A DNA stretch of 64,000 nucleotides from Bog-473 sp963783965 (lineage in GTDB: Bacteria > Actinomycetota > Acidimicrobiia > Acidimicrobiales > RAAP-2), in assembly GCA_963783965.1 (NCBI GenBank), contig CAWAPQ010000011.1, positions 1 through 64,000 of the forward strand. Reading direction: 5' to 3'. Position 1 is the stretch's first letter; each line of letters starts with the position of its first letter. Shown one piece after another: positions 60,314 through 64,000 of the stretch. Both the position numbers and the translations under genes were made by a program. The notes beneath the pieces were generated by a model. The model saw nothing but the letters and a program-made list of their open reading frames with translations. It was not told where the DNA came from and did not search any database.

Positions 60314-61534
60314 TCAGGAGGGGATCGCCTTGGCCGTTGCCGTCCTCGGGTGCCCGAACCGCAGCGACAGGTAGGAGGCCCCGCCGAAAGGGATGGGCAG
60401 CCAGAAGTTCACCAGGCGCCAGCTCAGGACACCCGCCGCCGCCACGCCCCCGGGCACTCCGAAGCCCTTCAACACGGCGATGATCGTGATCTCGACCACC
60501 CCGAGGCCGCTCGGCGTGATGGGGATGACCGCCAGGATGTTGGCCAGCCCGTAGGCCACCAGGACGTCGATCGGCGAGACGTGGGCGCCGAAGGCGAGCA
60601 GGAAGACCCAGAGGGACGCGGCGTCGAGCAGCCAGTTGGCCGCCGCCCAGGCGCCCGCCTTCATGAGGAGGTCCGAGCTCGTGAACAGGATCTTCATCCG
60701 GTCGGCCACCTTCTGGACCAGCGAGGTCACGGTCTCGGCCCGTACGAAGGGAAGACGGTCGGCGACTTTCTTCACGAAGACGCCGGCCTGCTTCTCCCCC
60801 CTGGTCAAGAAGAAGACCACGGCGGCGAAAATGGCCAGGAGAAACACGCCCAGCAGGGCGGCGAACCCGTAGAGCGGGTTGTACCCCTGCAGAGGGATGG
60901 AGATCAGCAGGGCCAACCAGAAGATCACGTTGAGCACGACGGCCGAGCCGATGCCCTGGGTGGCCAGGCCGAAGGCGGCCGTGCTGCCGGACACGTTGGC
61001 GTCGGTGAGCAGTTTGTAGCTGGCGGCGGTGCCCGGCACCTGCCCGCCGGGCAGCGTGTGGCTGATGGCCAGTGCCCACATGTTGATCCGGAAGATGCGC
61101 CAGCGGTCGGGCGCGCCGGGGGACAGCACCGTGTGGGTCAGCTGGGTGTAGGCCACCAGCGCTGCGACCTCGAGCAGGGCGCCCAGGATGAGCCAGAGGA
61201 TGTTGAGCTGGCTCAGTTGGCGGGCTTCCCGGCGGGCGCTCGCCAACTCCGGGAGCAGGATGTATTCGCCGATGAAGAAGAGCAGGAGCACCATCAACGT
61301 GATCTTCACGTTGCGCGGCAGGAACCGCCGGCGAACCCGGGTTGGCGGAGCAGCGTCCTCCGGAGGTGTCGCGGCGGTCGGTGCTGCGTCGTCCTCCGGC
61401 GGCGTCTCGGCGGTGGGTGCTGCGGCGTCCGCGGACGCCGGCGGCGACGCCGGCGGCGGCTCCGACTCCGGCGCCGGTTCCGACTGTGGCGCCTCTGTCG
61501 CGGGCTCCTCCGCCTGTTCCTCCTCCTCGTGCAT
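60314..61534 (-). CDS. YbhN/LPG-synthase-TM-domain membrane protein
   Basis: A 406-residue protein of the UPF0104/AglD-type family. The first 65 residues are Pro/Glu/Ala repeats (PPEDDAAPTAATPPEDAAPP) and cytoplasmic. About eight membrane helices follow with the family motifs SHTLPGGQVPGTAASYKLL, YGLANILAVIPITPSGLGVVE and SWRLVNFWLPIPFGG. Related proteins act as flippases or accessory factors for lipid-linked sugars or lysyl-lipids; the neighbouring mannosyltransferase and Ppm genes support a role in glycolipid export. Confidence 0.85.
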   Translation of the reverse strand: MHEEEEQAEEPATEAPQSEPAPESEPPPASPPASADAAAPTAETPPEDDAAPTAATPPEDAAPPTRVRRRFLPRNVKITLMVLLLFFIGEYILLPELASARREARQLSQLNILWLILGALLEVAALVAYTQLTHTVLSPGAPDRWRIFRINMWALAISHTLPGGQVPGTAASYKLLTDANVSGSTAAFGLATQGIGSAVVLNVIFWLALLISIPLQGYNPLYGFAALLGVFLLAIFAAVVFFLTRGEKQAGVFVKKVADRLPFVRAETVTSLVQKVADRMKILFTSSDLLMKAGAWAAANWLLDAASLWVFLLAFGAHVSPIDVLVAYGLANILAVIPITPSGLGVVEITIIAVLKGFGVPGGVAAAGVLSWRLVNFWLPIPFGGASYLSLRFGHPRTATAKAIPS

Positions 61535-61613
61535 CGGATCTCATGCTTGCACGTGGGCCGCGCAGAACTGAGGAACCACCGCTCGGGAGTCCGAAGCTGC
61601 CAAGCTGGTCGCG

Positions 61614-62786
61614 ATGCCCCCGAAGGCCCACGAGACCTGGCGCTCGAGATTTTCGGGGAGTGCGGATCGGCGCGGCATCCCGCTGGGGACGATCGTCGTG
61701 TCGGTCGCCACCGTCATTCTGCTGTTGGACATCAACGCCGCGCTCATCCTCGGGTTGTGGGTCCTGCGCAACATCGTGGTCTACATCATCATCGCCTTCT
61801 TCTTCACGCTGCTGATGACACCGGCCACACGCTTTCTGCGTCGCCATGGTTTCAGTCATGGAGGCGCCACGCTGACGGTTTTCCTTGTGGGTGCCCTCGC
61901 GGTGATCGGCCTGGTGTACCTGTTCACCGAGCCGCTGGTGACAGCGGCGGTGCACTTCAGCAAGCAGGTTCCCTCACTCGTGACCGAAGCCAAGAAGGGC
62001 CACGGCCCGCTGGGCCGGCTGCTCTTCCGGCTGCACCTGCAGAAGTACCTGTCCGAGGGATCGGCCAAGTTCGGCTCGCAGATCACGAAGGTGCTGAAGC
62101 CCGCGACAGCGTTCTCGGTGGGCGCGGCGGCGGTGTCCACCGTCGTCACCATCGTGACCATCGCCGTCCTGACCTTCTTCACCATGCTGGAGGCGCCCCG
62201 CATGTGGCACGGTTTCCTCGGCCTCTTCCAGCCGAGCACGGCGGACCGCCTCCACCGCGTCGTCAACGAGTCCATCCGCTCGGTCACCGGCTACATGCTG
62301 GGGAATGCGGCAACCTCGGTGATCGCAGGGATCATCGTGGGCATCACGCTCCAGATCCTGGGCGTGCCCTTCGCGCTGCTGCTCGGCGTCTTCGTCGCCC
62401 TCGTGGACCTGCTGCCCCTGGTGGGCGGTCTGCTCGCCGGCGTTCCCGTCGTCGTCATCGCGGCCATCCACTCGGTCCCGGCCGGCATCACCATGCTGAT
62501 CGTCTTCCTCGTCTACCAGCAGGTGGAGAACCACGTCCTGAACCCCGTCATCATGAGCAAGACGGTGCAGCTCAACCCCTTCTGGGTCCTGATCGCCGTG
62601 CTGGTCGGGGCAGCGCTGGGAGGCAAGGTGGCCGGAGGCCTGGGCACCTTCGTCGGCGCGCTGATCGGCATCCCGGTGGGCGGCGCCATCCAGGTGATCG
62701 TGCGGGAGCTGCGCCGGGGTCCCGATGCGGTAGGGGCCCTGTCCGAGGATGAGGCGGGCCCGGCCGTGGAGCCGGTCGACATCTGA
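61614..62786 (+). CDS. AI-2E family transporter
   Basis: A 390-residue membrane protein with about eight helices. The family pattern is clear: N-terminal helices, a soluble helical insert around 100-160, then GIIVGITLQILGVPFALLLGVFVALVDLLPLVGG and the PVIMSKTVQLNPFWVLIAVLVG motif. Family members are Na+/H+ antiporters or exporters; AI-2 export is proven only for TqsA. It is divergent from the YbhN-type gene with 79 bases between. Confidence 0.88.
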   Translation: MPPKAHETWRSRFSGSADRRGIPLGTIVVSVATVILLLDINAALILGLWVLRNIVVYIIIAFFFTLLMTPATRFLRRHGFSHGGATLTVFLVGALAVIGLVYLFTEPLVTAAVHFSKQVPSLVTEAKKGHGPLGRLLFRLHLQKYLSEGSAKFGSQITKVLKPATAFSVGAAAVSTVVTIVTIAVLTFFTMLEAPRMWHGFLGLFQPSTADRLHRVVNESIRSVTGYMLGNAATSVIAGIIVGITLQILGVPFALLLGVFVALVDLLPLVGGLLAGVPVVVIAAIHSVPAGITMLIVFLVYQQVENHVLNPVIMSKTVQLNPFWVLIAVLVGAALGGKVAGGLGTFVGALIGIPVGGAIQVIVRELRRGPDAVGALSEDEAGPAVEPVDI

Positions 62787-62898
62787 GCCCTACCGGGGAG
62801 GCGAAACAGCGGACCCCCGGATGAAGGGCCAGGCCAGGGGCAGAACCGGTCCCGGCCGCCACTCCGACCTGCGAAGGGGCTGGCGCGGCAACCTCACC

Positions 62899-62904
62899 TA
62901 CAAT
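62899..62904 (+). promoter_or_regulatory. -10 box of ppm, leaderless
   Basis: TACAAT ends six bases before the ATG at 62911. It supports this start over longer in-frame starts further upstream. Confidence 0.5.
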
Positions 62905-62910
62905 GTCGAT

Positions 62911-63768
62911 ATGCGACCGCTGGTGGTCATTCCGACCTACAACGAGTCGGAGAACATCGAGCGAATGCTGCACCGGATTCACGAGTGCCTGCCAGGTGCC
63001 GGCGTGCTGGTGGTCGACGACGGCAGTCCCGACGGCACGGCCGACCTCGTGAAGAGGGTGGCGGCCGAGCTGCCGGACGTGCACCTGCTCTCGCGCACGT
63101 CCAAGTCCGGGCTGGGCAGTGCGTACCGGGCCGGCTTCGCCTGGGGCCTCGAGCGCGGGTACGACGCCTGCATCGAGATCGACGCCGATTTCTCGCACGA
63201 TCCCGGAGCGCTGCCAACCTTGGTGGCGCCGCTCAGCGAGGGCTTCGACGTGGCCATCGGCTCGCGCTACGTCAAAGGTGGTTCCATTCCCAACTGGGCC
63301 TGGCACCGCCACCTGCTCTCGCGCGGCGGCAACCTCTACGCGTCGGGCGTGCTCGGACTCGGCGTGGCCGATTCGACGGCGGGGTACCGGGCCTACTCGG
63401 CCGGCATCCTGCGGCGGCTCGACCTCAAGCGCATCCGGGCCGAGGGCTACGGCTTCCAGATCGAGATGACCTACCGGGCGCGCCAACTCGGGGCCGACAT
63501 CACCGAGGTGCCGATCAAGTTCGTCGACCGCGAGGCCGGCGAGTCGAAGATGTCGTCGTTCATCGTGATCGAGGCGCTGGGCCTCGTGACGTGGTGGGGC
63601 CTCGGGCGGGTCGTGCACGGCACGCAGCGGATGTTCGCCGGCTCGCGGGGCAAGGCCGTGTCGGGCCGTGCTCGGGCCGGTACGACGGTGACGGGCGGCC
63701 CAACGGCGGCGGGTCAGACACCCGTTGCCCCGGCCGCCAACACCGAGGACCCTGTCGGGTCGGCGTGA
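62911..63768 (+). CDS. ppm1: Polyprenol-phosphate mannose synthase (GT2)
   Basis: Transfers mannose from GDP-mannose to polyprenyl phosphate, the donor for GT-C mannosyltransferases. The 285-residue protein is the catalytic domain only: VIPTYNESENI, VVDDGSPDGT, and the metal-binding EIDADFSHDP, then GSRYVKGGSIPNW. It lacks the N-terminal nitrilase/acyltransferase or C-terminal membrane domain found fused in some species. The 40-residue C-terminus is Gly/Ala/Thr-rich. It would serve the GT87 enzyme 4 kb upstream. Confidence 0.9.
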   Translation: MRPLVVIPTYNESENIERMLHRIHECLPGAGVLVVDDGSPDGTADLVKRVAAELPDVHLLSRTSKSGLGSAYRAGFAWGLERGYDACIEIDADFSHDPGALPTLVAPLSEGFDVAIGSRYVKGGSIPNWAWHRHLLSRGGNLYASGVLGLGVADSTAGYRAYSAGILRRLDLKRIRAEGYGFQIEMTYRARQLGADITEVPIKFVDREAGESKMSSFIVIEALGLVTWWGLGRVVHGTQRMFAGSRGKAVSGRARAGTTVTGGPTAAGQTPVAPAANTEDPVGSA

Positions 63769-63784
63769 GTCGAAAGGGACTGGC

Positions 63785-64000
63785 ATGACGGTCGAGGCAC
63801 CTCCATCCCGCATCCTCGTCGTCGACGACGAGCCCAACATCGCCGAGCTCATCTCGGCCGCCCTCACCTTCGAGGGCTACCAGGTCGGCGTCGCCGCCAC
63901 GGGGGCCGAGGCGCTCGAGCAGGTGCGCAGCTTCCGGCCGCATCTGGTCATGCTCGACGTGATGTTGCCCGACTTCGACGGCAACGAGGTCTGCCGGCGC
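63785..64000 (+). CDS. Response regulator, 3' end outside window
   Basis: The first 72 residues of a receiver domain: acidic pair D14-D15 in VVDDEPN and phospho-acceptor D58 in VMLDVMLPD. The output domain is cut off by the window end; the sequence resembles OmpR-type regulators. ATG at 63785 follows a GAAAGGGA ribosome-binding site. A kinase gene may follow outside. Confidence 0.9.
   Translation, partial: MTVEAPPSRILVVDDEPNIAELISAALTFEGYQVGVAATGAEALEQVRSFRPHLVMLDVMLPDFDGNEVCRR

Noticed and set aside
61342..61815. Plus-strand open frame across the YbhN-type gene start
   Set aside because: It is a Pro/Ala/Arg-rich shadow of the repeat-encoding N-terminus on the other strand and of the AI-2E gene.
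1..64000. tRNA, rRNA, insertion sequences, prophage or integrase genes
   Set aside because: None was recognised by reading the sequence. A tRNAscan or ISfinder search could still find something short that I missed.

Overview
The window is very GC-rich with the codon use and gene neighbourhoods of an actinobacterium. The long conserved run yebC-ruvCAB ... yajC-secD-secF-relA-hisS-aspS-rarA ... alaS-ruvX-mltG-aroE and the run ribF-rpsO-pnp-M16 peptidase-dapB ... dapA-rnj are both standard actinobacterial housekeeping order. An F420-type luciferase-like oxidoreductase, a 13E12-type DUF222/HNH gene, polyprenol-phosphate-mannose enzymes and a sedolisin with 42-residue repeats fit a deep actinobacterial lineage such as Acidimicrobiia; that class assignment is inference.

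Layout. 1-11.9 kb: riboflavin kinase/FAD synthase (cut by the window edge), S15, PNPase, M16 peptidase, lysine/DAP genes dapB and dapA, RNase J. A TetR-rhomboid pair and a TetR-diiron protein pair sit between dapB and dapA. 11.9-23.2 kb is an accessory stretch: K+ channel, FUSC-like membrane protein, two alpha/beta hydrolases, DUF1275 protein, SDR, F420-type oxidoreductase, a four-helix membrane protein, a DUF222-HNH protein, an AurF-like diiron oxygenase with its own TetR, and an apparently frameshifted secreted protein. 23.4-26.6 kb: yebC and ruvCAB. 26.6-32.5 kb interrupts the usual ruvB-yajC junction with an ABC exporter, a sensor kinase/response regulator pair, and a 950-base gene-free region holding three hairpins with runs of six C at about 63-nt spacing, the best candidate here for an undescribed or unassigned structured RNA. 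32.5-51.3 kb: Sec membrane components, (p)ppGpp synthase/hydrolase, three aminoacyl-tRNA synthetases, RarA, a secreted sedolisin, RuvX, MltG, AroE. 51.4-64 kb: MscS channel, two SEDS glycosyltransferases, DUF151 nuclease, MhuD-like haem monooxygenase, polyphosphate kinase, a GT87 mannosyltransferase, a methyltransferase, a YbhN-type membrane protein, an AI-2E-type exporter, polyprenol-phosphate mannose synthase, and the start of a response regulator.

Two genome-wide habits show clearly. First, at least a dozen genes on both strands have a TANNNT -10 box ending 4-9 bases before the start codon, so leaderless transcription seems common. Second, adjacent genes are very often joined by four-base stop/start overlaps (ATGA or GTGA); one such junction, aspS-rarA, is CTGA and implies a CTG start codon. 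Simple-sequence expansions inside coding tails and linkers (PNPase, RuvA, SecF, three regulators and others) are a third recurring feature. No tRNA, rRNA, CRISPR array, insertion sequence or prophage was seen.
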